Positions 42,750 through 51,847 are shown, counted from the stretch's first letter. The stretch: DNA of 64,000 bases from Athalassotoga sp049965695 (GCF_049965695.1 NZ_JBMFWB010000001.1:1-64000); one strand, 5' to 3'. Program-made: numbers and translations. The notes: generated by a model not told the origin, from the letters alone.

Positions 42750-43629
42750 CCAAACTTACGGCCAAAGATTAACTTACAGAAAAGTAAGAGACATCCTGAC
42801 TGGAAAAAACATTGAATGTGCGTACCCAAAATTTTCTTTTCAGATGATGGCCATTATGCCATTTTACGATGGACTGATAGTTTCCGGCAGATTGGAAAAC
42901 TTCTTTGAAAGTATCGCCATAATAGATTTAGCATTGGAATTCAGAAAACCGGTATTTTTTTTTGGTGTGAATCTTGAAGGAATGAAAAGAAATTTGTTAT
43001 ACCACGTTTCGACAGAACTTATGAGTCCTTTTCTGACGGGTTTTGTAACCGACGAGGTTGCCGCAAAATGGGCATCCTTGTGGTCACCTTCGAAAATAGA
43101 AGCAGGCGTTGATATCGCAAATGTGTATCTTTTAGAAAAGGCCGAGTACGAGAAAGGTAAATTCGCCGTTTTTGCACCTTCGCAAAACGGAATTTTGAAA
43201 TACTCTCCGGATCAAGAATGGTTTTTACACACGGATTCGAGGGTAATCGTCGAAGATCCGAGAGATTCAAAAATTGCCGTGAAATTTGCCCAAAAAATCA
43301 AATCAGACGATGTGGCGTTGATCTTCAAAATTGAAGATATCATGGACGCAGTCAAAAATGCAAAATTTGTTTTATCTGAAAAGTTTTACGCAAGTCTCAC
43401 GGCCATCACTTTTGAAACGCCGTTTTTGCATGTTGACAGAAAAGCAATTAGATATTTCGGAAAAGAGTTATCCGATTATGTTTGCAATCGGGAAGATACA
43501 GATCTTGCCCTTGCTTTTTCGAAAATCAACGAATTTGATCTTTCCAAAGTTCAAAATTTCAATTCGACGACAAAAGAAAGGTACAAAAAAATGCATTTGG
43601 CCCTTGATGAATTCATAAATGCTTTGTAA
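42715..43629 (+). CDS. polysaccharide pyruvyl transferase-like protein (CsaB-type)
   Basis: A 304-residue protein starting MKKVMVIAGQNDQTYGQRLTYRKV. The segments FYDGLIVSGRLENFFESIAIIDLALEFRKPVFFFGVN and AKFVLSEKFYASLTAITFETPFLHVDRKAIRYFGKEL resemble the two halves of CsaB-like pyruvyl transferases, which pyruvylate cell-wall polysaccharides and help anchor SLH proteins. The match is remote. The start overlaps the metallopeptidase gene by 35 nt and has GGAG at good spacing. Confidence 0.6.
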   Translation: MKKVMVIAGQNDQTYGQRLTYRKVRDILTGKNIECAYPKFSFQMMAIMPFYDGLIVSGRLENFFESIAIIDLALEFRKPVFFFGVNLEGMKRNLLYHVSTELMSPFLTGFVTDEVAAKWASLWSPSKIEAGVDIANVYLLEKAEYEKGKFAVFAPSQNGILKYSPDQEWFLHTDSRVIVEDPRDSKIAVKFAQKIKSDDVALIFKIEDIMDAVKNAKFVLSEKFYASLTAITFETPFLHVDRKAIRYFGKELSDYVCNREDTDLALAFSKINEFDLSKVQNFNSTTKERYKKMHLALDEFINAL

Positions 43630-43637
43630 GGAGGTCT

Positions 43638-44717
43638 ATGATGATTCAAGATCTCATCGATCTTGTGAAGATCATGTTTTCAATGAGAAGATGGAACAAC
43701 AAACCAACCTTTGATTCCATAAGCGAGGCTTCAAATAGCGGTTTTGTGCTTCACGTTGCCCATCTGCTTGCCATGATTGAAATCGAATCTGGCAACAAAG
43801 TTGACATGGTAAAGTTGATAAGCCGCATTTTACTTAAAGATATGCCGAAATGCATAATTTCTGACATTTCTCTCTCAACTAAAAGCATGATTCAATCCTT
43901 ATCTCCTGCTGCATGGAACAAATTGTACGAAAGTTCGGTCGAAGAGGTTATAAAATACGTACCGGATCGATTTAAAGAAAAATTCGAAGATGCGATGGTC
44001 AACTCAAGAGATGAATCAATTGAAGGAAGGATAGTAAATGCCGCGGATCTTTACGCCGCTTACAAAGAAGCAGAGATAAATTTGAGATTCTTTCCGGAAT
44101 ACTTCAAAGAACCATTCGAATCGATAGAAAACAACATGAAAAACGTTGAAATGACGTCATTCAAAACGGTTTTATCAAGCAACGAATTACGCACTTATCT
44201 TTCGCTGATAAGAACCCTCATTTACGCCATAAGATGGAATCAGCATCCAAGGACTGTTTCCACCACCGTGTCAGGTCACACATTTTTTGTCACTTTTGTC
44301 GCTTACCTCATGGCCGAAGAAACTCATAACGCGGATGTACTCAATGCAATTGAAAGGGCCATCTTTCATGATGTACCCGAGGCTTTAACCGGAGACATCA
44401 TTTCTCCGACAAAAAGACGCGTCGAAGGATTTGAATCGGCGGTTGAAGAAGTTGAATCGAAGATGGTCCACAAGGTACTCCTTCCGCTTTTGCCAAATAA
44501 AATAGCAAAACATTACGATCCTTTGATGCTTAAGCCTTTTGAGGGCGGAATCGAAGGAAAAATAGCAAAAGCCTCGGATTTAATGGGAAGTTTGGTTGAA
44601 TGTCAGATGGAAATTGAAAATGGAATGCAAACAGGTTTTTTCAGCCGTGGATACGAATCTTTGAAAAATCAATTAAAAGCGATGGATTTGAAAATTGTCG
44701 ATGAAATGATAAATTAA
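43638..44717 (+). CDS. tandem HD-domain protein (YfbR-like hydrolase)
   Basis: The 359-residue protein consists of two homologous halves. The second half (about 190-359) has an intact YfbR/HDDC-type phosphohydrolase pattern: VSGHTFFVTFVAYLMAEE, AIFHDVPEALTGDIISPTKR and AKASDLMGS. The first half (about 1-185) keeps the same order (FVLHVAHLLAMIE, ILLKDMPKCIISDISLSTK, VNAADLYAA), but HD is KD, so this copy is probably inactive. YfbR enzymes are 5'-deoxynucleotidases. The start has AAGGAGG 6 nt upstream. Confidence 0.8.
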   Translation: MMIQDLIDLVKIMFSMRRWNNKPTFDSISEASNSGFVLHVAHLLAMIEIESGNKVDMVKLISRILLKDMPKCIISDISLSTKSMIQSLSPAAWNKLYESSVEEVIKYVPDRFKEKFEDAMVNSRDESIEGRIVNAADLYAAYKEAEINLRFFPEYFKEPFESIENNMKNVEMTSFKTVLSSNELRTYLSLIRTLIYAIRWNQHPRTVSTTVSGHTFFVTFVAYLMAEETHNADVLNAIERAIFHDVPEALTGDIISPTKRRVEGFESAVEEVESKMVHKVLLPLLPNKIAKHYDPLMLKPFEGGIEGKIAKASDLMGSLVECQMEIENGMQTGFFSRGYESLKNQLKAMDLKIVDEMIN

Positions 44718-44720
44718 GAT

Positions 44721-44870
44721 ATATTTAATTCACTTTAAAAGCCGAATGGTCATTTACTGTAAACGGAGAGCAGGATGCCTCCGAGATGGCCTCCGCAGCA
44801 GCGCGAGGACCAGACATCGAGCGAGGCACCTGTCGGAGCGATGATTCGGAATTTAAAACTGATTCAGTAT
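44721..44870 (+). mobile_element. foldback (MITE-like) element, copy 2
   Basis: 150 bp. The left end ATATTTAATTCACTTTAAAAG...CGAAT and the reverse complement of the right end ATACTGAATCAGTTTTAAATT...CGAAT are imperfect inverted repeats. The GC-rich core (GGAGAGCAGGATGCCTCCG, GGCCTCCGCAGCAGCGCGAG, GACCAGACATCGAGCGAGGC) is almost identical to copy 3 at 55998-56147 but inverted. It sits between the double-HD gene and the promoter of the phosphoglycerate mutase gene. Confidence 0.8.
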
Positions 44871-44880
44871 ATGTTATAAT
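44852..44880 (+). promoter_or_regulatory. hybrid promoter formed at the edge of the foldback element
   Basis: TTTAAA (44852-44857) lies in the right terminal repeat of the element, and TATAAT (44875-44880) lies just outside, with a 17-nt spacer. The following 97-nt leader has a hairpin TTTGGC-ATTC-GCCAAA (44912-44927) before the mutase start. Confidence 0.5.
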
Positions 44881-44977
44881 TTATACATGATCAACTTTAA
44901 ATGTTGAAGGTTTTGGCATTCGCCAAACTCAGAATTTGCATTTCATTTTATAAGAATAAAGTGTATGGAGGCCCAAA

Positions 44978-46204
44978 ATGGATGACATTCAGGATTTTGT
45001 CGGTAAGTTGGTTGTGAAGAATGACACAAAAATAATTTTGCTTGTCATGGATGGCCTTGGCGGTGCACCAAACCTCGGTGGTATGACGGAACTCGAGGCT
45101 GCAAATACACCAAATCTTGATATGCTTGCAAAGGCATCGGATCTGGGATTAAGTGTACCGGTGCTTCCAGGAATAACTCCAGGCAGTGGCCCGGGTCATC
45201 TCGGAATTTTTGGATACGATCCGATAAAATATCAGATAGGTAGAGGTATATTAGAGGCGCTTGGAATAGGAATAGAGGTATCTGAGAAAGATGTTGTTGC
45301 ACGCGGAAATTTCGCCACCTTCGATGGTGAAACCGTTGTGGATAGAAGAGCCGGCAGACCGGCAACCGAAGAAAACGTCAAGGCATGTCAACTTATAAAT
45401 TCAAAAATAAAAGAGATAGACGGAGTTAAAGTTCAAGTTTTTCCGGGTATCGAGCATAGGTTTGTTTTAAAATTAACGGGAGATGGACTTGCAGACAATC
45501 TGACAGATGCCGATCCGCAAAAAGATGGAGAAAAAATGCTGTACACAACGGCAGTCAATGAAGAGTCACGAAAAACAGCCGAGATCATCAACAAGTTCAT
45601 AAGACAGGTGGCAACAATTCTTAAAAATAACGGAAAAATAACTGGATGCCTTTTAAGAGGTTTTTCAAAACATCCCGTTATGCCGAAATTCCCTCAAATT
45701 TACAAGATGAGAAGCGCAGCCATAGCGACTTATCCTATGTACAGAGGACTTGCAAAATTAGTTGGAATGGATGTTTTAGAAGTTCCGCACGTGGACGATG
45801 AAGCGGGAAGTTTACAATCAGAGATAAAAGTTTTAAAAGACAATTACGACAAATACGACTTCTTTTATTTTCACGTCAAGCATACGGATTCTTACGGCGA
45901 AGATTCAAATTTTCTCGCAAAAGTCGATGTCATAGAGATAGTTGACAGGGCAATTCCGCAGATTATGTCCCTAAAGCCAGACGTGCTTGCGGTTACCGGA
46001 GATCATTCTACACCTGCTTTAATTGGCGGACACAGTTGGCATCCGGTGCCACTTTTGATTCACTCAAAATATTCAAGATACGGCCTTGCGGATAAATTCA
46101 GCGAAAAAACTTGTGCCACGGGAAGCATCGGAACAATTGAAGCCAAAAACATAATGACGTTGTTGATGGCCAATGCCATGAGACTTGAAAAGTACGGAGC
46201 GTGA
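44978..46204 (+). CDS. apgM: cofactor-independent phosphoglycerate mutase, archaeal type
   Basis: The enzyme interconverts 3- and 2-phosphoglycerate. The 408-residue alkaline-phosphatase-fold protein shows LLVMDGLGG (metal-binding Asp) near residue 25, EAANTPNLDMLAKAS, PGITPGSGPGHLGIFGYDP (catalytic Ser region), DRRAGRPA, FYFHVKHTDSYGED and VTGDHSTPALIGGHSWHPVP. It complements gap, pgk and tpi elsewhere in the window. The start has GGAGG. Confidence 0.93.
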   Translation: MDDIQDFVGKLVVKNDTKIILLVMDGLGGAPNLGGMTELEAANTPNLDMLAKASDLGLSVPVLPGITPGSGPGHLGIFGYDPIKYQIGRGILEALGIGIEVSEKDVVARGNFATFDGETVVDRRAGRPATEENVKACQLINSKIKEIDGVKVQVFPGIEHRFVLKLTGDGLADNLTDADPQKDGEKMLYTTAVNEESRKTAEIINKFIRQVATILKNNGKITGCLLRGFSKHPVMPKFPQIYKMRSAAIATYPMYRGLAKLVGMDVLEVPHVDDEAGSLQSEIKVLKDNYDKYDFFYFHVKHTDSYGEDSNFLAKVDVIEIVDRAIPQIMSLKPDVLAVTGDHSTPALIGGHSWHPVPLLIHSKYSRYGLADKFSEKTCATGSIGTIEAKNIMTLLMANAMRLEKYGA

Positions 46205-46340
46205 TCGGAGCAAAAACAGTGACACGTAATCGGTAATCAGTAAAAACAGCATGTGGCGGGTAGCCGGTAGCGCGTAGAAAAAATAGTGACACGTGATCAG
46301 TAACGAGTAAGCAGCCAAAGGCAAAAGGCGATTCACATTT
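46205..46340. repeat. dispersed short-direct-repeat tract
   Basis: Starts right after the mutase stop with CAGTGACACGTAATCGGTAATCAGTAA, continues with GGCGGGTAGCCGGTAGCGCGTAGAAAAAATAGTGACACGTGATCAGTAACGAGTAAG and ends with the CAGCCAAAGGCAAAAGGCGATTC block. The second half is identical over about 70 bp to the tract near 32.2 kb. No foldback core is present. Confidence 0.8.
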
Positions 46341-46371
46341 TGGTAATGCATAAAACTGTGAGGTGAGATAG

Positions 46372-48201
46372 ATGAAAAAGGTTTTTTTGGTTGTTTCGAT
46401 TCTTGCCGTTATGATTTGGGGAACCATGATTGCAGAACAACAAAAAATTCCTCCGGAAGTTGAATCACTTGCAGCCGCAAAACTGATAACCATAGAACCT
46501 AACAACATCATAACGGTTGCCATGAACAAGCCAAATGGAAGTGAGTACAAAAATGGTGAAAAAATATCTTTTACGGTTAAAATCGCAAAGCCTGGTTATT
46601 TATACATAATAGACATGCCACAGTACGGGATGGTAACGCAGATATTTCCAAATTACTACCAGCAAAAGAATTTTTTCAATCCGGGAACTTATAAAATACC
46701 TTCCATTTCAAGTTACAATTTCACGGTTTCGAGCACAAGATCGGGCATAGAATTTGTGCAATTCATATTATCATCCAAACCCATAGATGTTTTACAACAG
46801 TTTAAAGTTTCAAAAGATAATCCATTTCAGAATCTAAGCACTTCTCAAAAGGAGGATTTTACAAAGTTCAAAGAAAATCTTGTCAAATCAATCGTTGTGA
46901 TACCAGACACCGAAAGGTGGACGGCATGGACATATTTCTACTTCAACGCAGGTGTCAAAACAACTTTGAATGTCCAGACCGTCCCATCCGGAGCCTATGT
47001 TACTGTTGACAACGATTATTCGGCGACCACGCCGGCCGTCTTCGAAATTTCCGCCGGCTACCATGATGTGACGATTTCTAAAAGCGGATATCAAACATGG
47101 AAGGGAAATGTGTTTGTTGGAATCGGAGAGAATAAATCGTTGAGCATACCACTCGTTCCGCAGCAAAATCTCACGGGAGTACTTTCGATAAACGTTACCC
47201 CGTCAAATGCTGCCGTCTACGTTGATAACCAATTTGTGGGAAACGGAGATCAGACTTTAACGGTAAGTGCTGGATATCATGCCGTTTCGGTCAGTTTGAG
47301 CGGATATGAAAGTTATTACAACGATGCTGTTTTAGTAAACGCAAATCAGACGAATTATCTTAACGTCAATCTCGTACCTTTAACGGGAAATCTTTACGTT
47401 TATTCTCAGCCTTACATCCAAATTTACATTGACGGAACTTACGCCGGCGGTACAGGATATGCAGGATACACTTATATAACCGGAATTCCCGTGGGATACC
47501 ATGTGCTTACATTTTCAAAAGAATGGTACATTTCCCAAAAGATGAATTACAATCTGAACCCCGGTGATAATTACCTTTCCGTGAACCTGTCACAGGCCGG
47601 AATGCTCAAAGTTGATTCGAACGTTTATCCTCTTAAAATCAAAATAGACGGCCAGGATTACGGTCAGATCGACAGAGCCGATAAAGGCATTTTCGTACCT
47701 ACCGGATCGCACAACGTCGAATTTTCAAGTCCACAATATTTACCTTATGGAACGAATCTTAATTTTGCGTTTCAAAAGGTTACCGAAATTCCTGTTTCGC
47801 TTGAATTAAAACCATTAGAGATATCTTTGAATGCTTCACCGAATCCTTTCAGCCCGAATGGAGATTGGTTTGAAGACACGACGAATTTCTACGTAACCTT
47901 AAGCAGATCGGGGTACGTTCAAATAAGCGTTTATGCCTCTAACGATACCGTCGTTTGGTACAGAAATTACAACGCACTTTACGGGAGATCAAGTGTAACA
48001 TGGGATGGAAATGATCTGAACGGTACCACTATGCCAAATGGAGTTTACAAAGTTGTGGCAACTGTTCAAAGTTACGGTCAAACCATGTCAGCCCAGACGA
48101 ATGTCGTGATAGATCGAAGCCATTATACTTATTTGAAAGAGATAATTTTGATCGGAGGGATATTAATTTTGGTAGGACTTGTTTTCTTGATCTTACAATA
48201 A
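46372..48201 (+). CDS. exported protein with DUF4384-like, PEGA and FlgD-type Ig domains
   Basis: The 609-residue protein starts with a signal peptide (MKKVFLVVSILAVMIWGTM). Residues 40-130 resemble DUF4384 (FTVKIAKPGYLYIIDMPQYG). Four PEGA repeats follow (about 203-263, 265-340, 341-412, 413-485), recognisable by SAGYHDVTISKSGYQTW-like strands. Then comes a FlgD/gliding-motility-type Ig domain (about 488-585; NPFSPNGDWFEDTTNFYV, WDGNDLNGTTMPNGVYKVVATV), and a C-terminal transmembrane helix. It is probably a surface or periplasmic protein anchored at its C-terminus. Partners are unknown. Confidence 0.83.
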   Translation: MKKVFLVVSILAVMIWGTMIAEQQKIPPEVESLAAAKLITIEPNNIITVAMNKPNGSEYKNGEKISFTVKIAKPGYLYIIDMPQYGMVTQIFPNYYQQKNFFNPGTYKIPSISSYNFTVSSTRSGIEFVQFILSSKPIDVLQQFKVSKDNPFQNLSTSQKEDFTKFKENLVKSIVVIPDTERWTAWTYFYFNAGVKTTLNVQTVPSGAYVTVDNDYSATTPAVFEISAGYHDVTISKSGYQTWKGNVFVGIGENKSLSIPLVPQQNLTGVLSINVTPSNAAVYVDNQFVGNGDQTLTVSAGYHAVSVSLSGYESYYNDAVLVNANQTNYLNVNLVPLTGNLYVYSQPYIQIYIDGTYAGGTGYAGYTYITGIPVGYHVLTFSKEWYISQKMNYNLNPGDNYLSVNLSQAGMLKVDSNVYPLKIKIDGQDYGQIDRADKGIFVPTGSHNVEFSSPQYLPYGTNLNFAFQKVTEIPVSLELKPLEISLNASPNPFSPNGDWFEDTTNFYVTLSRSGYVQISVYASNDTVVWYRNYNALYGRSSVTWDGNDLNGTTMPNGVYKVVATVQSYGQTMSAQTNVVIDRSHYTYLKEIILIGGILILVGLVFLILQ

Positions 48202-48224
48202 ATTTTCAAAAGGAGATGTTTTGA

Positions 48225-49577
48225 ATGAAGTACGATGTAGTTGTAGTTGGTGGTGGAGCAGCAGGTCTTGGATTGGTTGCGACAGCGCTTGCAACTTACC
48301 CAGGTAAACAGATACTGATGATCAAAAAAGAACAGGAAACACTGGTTCCATGCGGAATTCCTTACACAATAACCACTTTGAGTTCCGTAGAAAGTGATAT
48401 CATGTCAACAAAGCCCGTTGAAACCGCAGGTGCGCAGATACTCATCGATAAAGTGAACAAGATCGATCCAAAAGCGAAAAAAGTTTTCACTGAATCTGGA
48501 AAAGACTTTGAATATGATAAACTTGTCATCGCGACGGGATCTATGCCAATTGTTCCAAGACTGCCCGGAGTTGATCTTAAAAATGTCATGACAGTTCCAA
48601 AAGATGTCAACGAGATCAAAAAATTAAAGAGTTCTCTTACCAACGTCAAGAAAGTAGTCATAGTCGGGGCCGGATTCATAGGAATGGAAGTCAGCGATGA
48701 AATTCGTAAGGGCGGAAAAGATGTTACAATCATCGAAGCACTTGACAGAGTCCTGCCGGTTGCATTTGATCCTGAATTTTCAGAAGAAGCAAGAAAGATA
48801 ATGGACAAAGAAGGTATAAAGGTTAAAACCTCGAGTAAAGTCAAAGAAATCGTCGGAAAAGATAAAGTTGAGGGCGTTTTGCTCGAATCCGGAGAAAAAA
48901 TAGATGCCGATCTCGTTATCCTTTCAATAGGATATAGGGCAGAAACGACGCTTGCAAAAGATGCGGGACTTTCAATAGGCATAACAGGTGGAATATGGAC
49001 GGATGAATACATGAGGACAAGCGTTAACGATATCTTTGCGATAGGAGATTGTGCCGAGCATAAAGATTTCTTTACAAGGCGCGCCAACAGGTTAATGCTT
49101 GCATCAGTTGCCGCTTTTGACGCAAGAGTTGCAGGTGCAAATTTATTCGACATAAAATTGATCCGACAGGTTAAAGGAGATCTGAGTCTCTTTTCAACAT
49201 CGGTTGGAGGAACGATCTTTGCCGCTGCCGGTATAGATGAAGTGGACGCAAAAGTCAGTGGCTTTGACGTTGAAATAGGAATTTCAAATTCCGTTGACAG
49301 ACATCCTGGTACGATTCCCGATGCGAGTAAGGTCAAGACGAAATTGATCTTCTCGAAAAGCAGCGGAGTTTTGATAGGATGCCAGATGATGGGAGGCAAA
49401 TCAGTCGGCGAAATGATAAACGTTGTAGGAACGGCCATTCAAAGCGGCATGTCGATAGTCGATCTTGTTGCTTTGCAAATAGGAACACATCCGCTTGTGA
49501 CGGCATCACCTGTCGTTTACCCGATCATCAGCGCGGCACTTGATGCTTACGCGAAGTTGAATTGTGCCAAATCATAA
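48225..49577 (+). CDS. FAD-dependent NADH oxidase / CoA-disulfide reductase family protein
   Basis: The 450-residue pyridine nucleotide-disulfide oxidoreductase has an FAD-binding VVVGGGAAGLG at the N-terminus, a single redox Cys in LVPCGIPYTI (about residue 44), the NAD-binding VVIVGAGFIGMEV (about residue 146) and IFAIGDCAEH. The lone Cys places it with NADH oxidases and CoA-disulfide reductases rather than with CxxxxC disulfide reductases. It probably handles oxygen or thiol stress. A long minus-strand frame opposite it is a codon-bias shadow. Confidence 0.88.
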   Translation: MKYDVVVVGGGAAGLGLVATALATYPGKQILMIKKEQETLVPCGIPYTITTLSSVESDIMSTKPVETAGAQILIDKVNKIDPKAKKVFTESGKDFEYDKLVIATGSMPIVPRLPGVDLKNVMTVPKDVNEIKKLKSSLTNVKKVVIVGAGFIGMEVSDEIRKGGKDVTIIEALDRVLPVAFDPEFSEEARKIMDKEGIKVKTSSKVKEIVGKDKVEGVLLESGEKIDADLVILSIGYRAETTLAKDAGLSIGITGGIWTDEYMRTSVNDIFAIGDCAEHKDFFTRRANRLMLASVAAFDARVAGANLFDIKLIRQVKGDLSLFSTSVGGTIFAAAGIDEVDAKVSGFDVEIGISNSVDRHPGTIPDASKVKTKLIFSKSSGVLIGCQMMGGKSVGEMINVVGTAIQSGMSIVDLVALQIGTHPLVTASPVVYPIISAALDAYAKLNCAKS

Positions 49578-49578
49578 A

Positions 49579-50649
49579 ATGAAAGCCATCATACTTTGTG
49601 CCGGAAAGGGAACGAGATTAAGACCTTTGACCTTTACAAGCGCCAAACAGTTAATCCCCGTTGCAAACAAACCTGTCATCCTTTACAGCATAGAGAAGAT
49701 AAAAGAGATTGGGATATCGGATATAGGAATGATAGTTAACACGGAAAATGTCTCAGCCTTTCAAGAGGCGCTTGGCGACGGTTCGCAATTTGGGGTAAAA
49801 TTATCCTACATCATTCAAACAGATCCCAAAGGACTTGCCGATGCGGTCAGTGTGGCAAAAGATTTTCTCGATGGAGAAACTTTTTTGATGTATTTGGGTG
49901 ATAATCTGATTCAAGAAGATCTCGTGAGTTTTACAAGGGATTTCGAACAAAAAAAACTGAACGCATCAATTTTGCTTACGCCTGTCGATGATCCGTCAAG
50001 ATTCGGGGTCGCAGTCGTGAATGGCGATGCTGTTTTGAAAGTTGTTGAAAAGCCCCAGAATCCGCCTTCCAATCTCGCCATAACAGGCGTTTATCTCTTT
50101 GATTCATCGATTTTTGAAGGAATTGCAAACATAAAACCTTCATGGAGAGGTGAACTTGAGATAACAGATGCAATCCAGTATCTGATAGAGAAAAGTTACA
50201 AGGTGCGTGGCCATGTGATATACGGATGGTGGAAAGATACCGGAAGGCCCGAAGATCTTCTCGAGGCAAACAGAAGAATTCTTGAAAATGTAAGACATTC
50301 AAGGAAAAATGGATCCATAAATGGCGGTTCGAAGATAGAAGGTCATGTCATAATAGAAGAAGGCGTTGAGATAATCAATTCGATAATACGAGGACCTGCC
50401 TCAATAGATAAAAATTCGACAATAATGAATTCTTACATAGGCCCTTACACTTCGATAGGTCAAAACGTTACCATCGAAAACGCCGAGATAGAAAATTCAA
50501 TTTTGCTTGAAAATTCAGTTGTAAGAGATGTTGACGTCAGAATAGACTCAAGCATAATAGGAAAAAATGCGACAGTGTCAAGTATCGAGAAAAAGCCAAA
50601 GGTTCACAATCTTGTCATAGGAGATTACAGTTCGATAAAACTCGGATAA
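49579..50649 (+). CDS. nucleotidyltransferase, glucose-1-phosphate thymidylyltransferase type (long form)
   Basis: The 356-residue protein has an N-terminal nucleotidyltransferase domain with ILCAGKGTRLRPLTFTSAKQLIPVANKP and LMYLGDNLIQED. A C-terminal left-handed beta-helix (about 250-356, hexapeptides such as ENAEIENSILLENSVV) follows. This long-form RmlA-like layout makes dTDP-glucose, or another NDP-sugar, for surface glycans. ATG 49579 gives the canonical start; GTG at 49564 is an alternative. Neither has a clear ribosome-binding site. Confidence 0.88.
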   Translation: MKAIILCAGKGTRLRPLTFTSAKQLIPVANKPVILYSIEKIKEIGISDIGMIVNTENVSAFQEALGDGSQFGVKLSYIIQTDPKGLADAVSVAKDFLDGETFLMYLGDNLIQEDLVSFTRDFEQKKLNASILLTPVDDPSRFGVAVVNGDAVLKVVEKPQNPPSNLAITGVYLFDSSIFEGIANIKPSWRGELEITDAIQYLIEKSYKVRGHVIYGWWKDTGRPEDLLEANRRILENVRHSRKNGSINGGSKIEGHVIIEEGVEIINSIIRGPASIDKNSTIMNSYIGPYTSIGQNVTIENAEIENSILLENSVVRDVDVRIDSSIIGKNATVSSIEKKPKVHNLVIGDYSSIKLG

Positions 50650-50653
50650 AAAG

Positions 50654-50683
50654 AAGGTGGAGTTAAAACTCCACCTTTTACTT
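50654..50683. terminator. bidirectional terminator
   Basis: AAGGTGGAGT-TAAA-ACTCCACCTT stem-loop with T-rich flanks on both strands, between the convergent nucleotidyltransferase and rpoD genes. It overlaps the rpoD stop codon. Confidence 0.87.
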
Positions 50684-51847
50684 TTCCTGACCATTTTGAT
50701 TGAAATCTTGATCTTCTTCCATTCCCATGAAAACTTTTAAATGTTTGCTTCTGCTTGGATGTCTCAATTTTCTCAAAGCCTTTACCTCTATCTGTCTTAT
50801 CCTTTCACGGGTAACGTTGAAGTATTGCCCAACTTCTTCAAGTGTTTTTGCTTTTCCATCTATCAATCCATATCTCATTTTCAAAACCATTGCTTCTCTG
50901 GGGCTCAAAGTGTTAAGCACCTTATCGATCTGTTCGTGCAATATCATCTGCGCCGCTGCATCTTCGGGAGAGAGTACGTTTGGATCTTCGACAAAGTCGC
51001 CAACAGTCGATTCATCATCGTTCCCAACGGTTGATTCAAGTGAAATCGTTTCTCTTGCGGCCTTAAGAATTTCATTTATCTTTTCTTTTGGCTTTCCCAT
51101 TTCTCTTGCCAGATCGTCTATGCTCGGATAGGTGCCGTATTCTTGCATGTAATTTCTTATGACTTTGTTCATCTTGTTTATCGTCTCAACCATGTGGACA
51201 GGTACCCTTATCGTTCTTGCCTGATCTGCTATCGCGCGCGTTATCGCCTGTCTTATCCACCATGTTGCGTAAGTTGAAAATTTATATCCTTTTTTCCAGT
51301 CAAATTTATCGACAGCCCTCAAAAGGCCTATGTTTCCCTCCTGAATCAGATCAAGAAAAGAAAGACCCCTGCCCATGTACTTTTTTGCTATACTCACGAC
51401 CAACCTCAAATTTGCAACGGATAGTTTTTGTTTTGCCTTTTCATCACCGGTAGCGGCTTTTCTGGCAAGTTTTCTTTCTTCACTTGGAGACAAAAGTGGG
51501 ATTCTGCCAATTTCCTTGAGGTAAAGTTTCACAGGATCTTTCAAATTAGCGTTATCGTATATTGACGGTTGTTGTCCGTCGAGATAAAAGAGGTATTTCT
51601 TTACCTCAGAACTTTCCGTATCAACGTAAGTGTCTGTCTCTTCGGCAGTTTCATCGCCTTCATCGTGTATTTCGATGTTTTCTTTTTCAAGCATTTCATA
51701 TATCTTTTCAAGAAGACTCGAATCAAAATCTTCATCTGTCGGTATGGCATTGTCTATGTCTGCGTATGTTACGTATCCATCTTTTTTTCCTTTTACGATC
51801 AGCGCATCTATTTTTTTCTTCGTCAGAGCAGTACTGTTTTCAGCCAT
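50678..51847 (-). CDS. rpoD: RNA polymerase primary sigma factor (sigma-A)
   Basis: The 389-residue protein has region 1.1-like residues 1-80, region 1.2 (DPVKLYLKEIGRIPLLS), region 2 (VSIAKKYMGRGLSFLDLIQEGNIGL, then KFSTYATWWIRQAI, residues that melt and read the -10 box), region 3 and region 4 (LGLIDGKAKTLEEVGQYFNVTRERIRQIE, the -35 reader). Promoters in this window with TTGACA and TATAAT-like boxes fit it. It overlaps dnaG by 8 nt in the ribosomal-protein/dnaG/rpoD operon. Confidence 0.96.
   Translation of the reverse strand: MAENSTALTKKKIDALIVKGKKDGYVTYADIDNAIPTDEDFDSSLLEKIYEMLEKENIEIHDEGDETAEETDTYVDTESSEVKKYLFYLDGQQPSIYDNANLKDPVKLYLKEIGRIPLLSPSEERKLARKAATGDEKAKQKLSVANLRLVVSIAKKYMGRGLSFLDLIQEGNIGLLRAVDKFDWKKGYKFSTYATWWIRQAITRAIADQARTIRVPVHMVETINKMNKVIRNYMQEYGTYPSIDDLAREMGKPKEKINEILKAARETISLESTVGNDDESTVGDFVEDPNVLSPEDAAAQMILHEQIDKVLNTLSPREAMVLKMRYGLIDGKAKTLEEVGQYFNVTRERIRQIEVKALRKLRHPSRSKHLKVFMGMEEDQDFNQNGQEK

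Noticed and set aside
48362..49438. Long open frame (358 codons) on the minus strand opposite the NADH oxidase gene
   Set aside because: It mirrors the codon bias of the plus-strand gene, is Ser/Thr/Ile-rich without domains, and has no ribosome-binding site. The plus-strand protein has clear FAD and NAD motifs.
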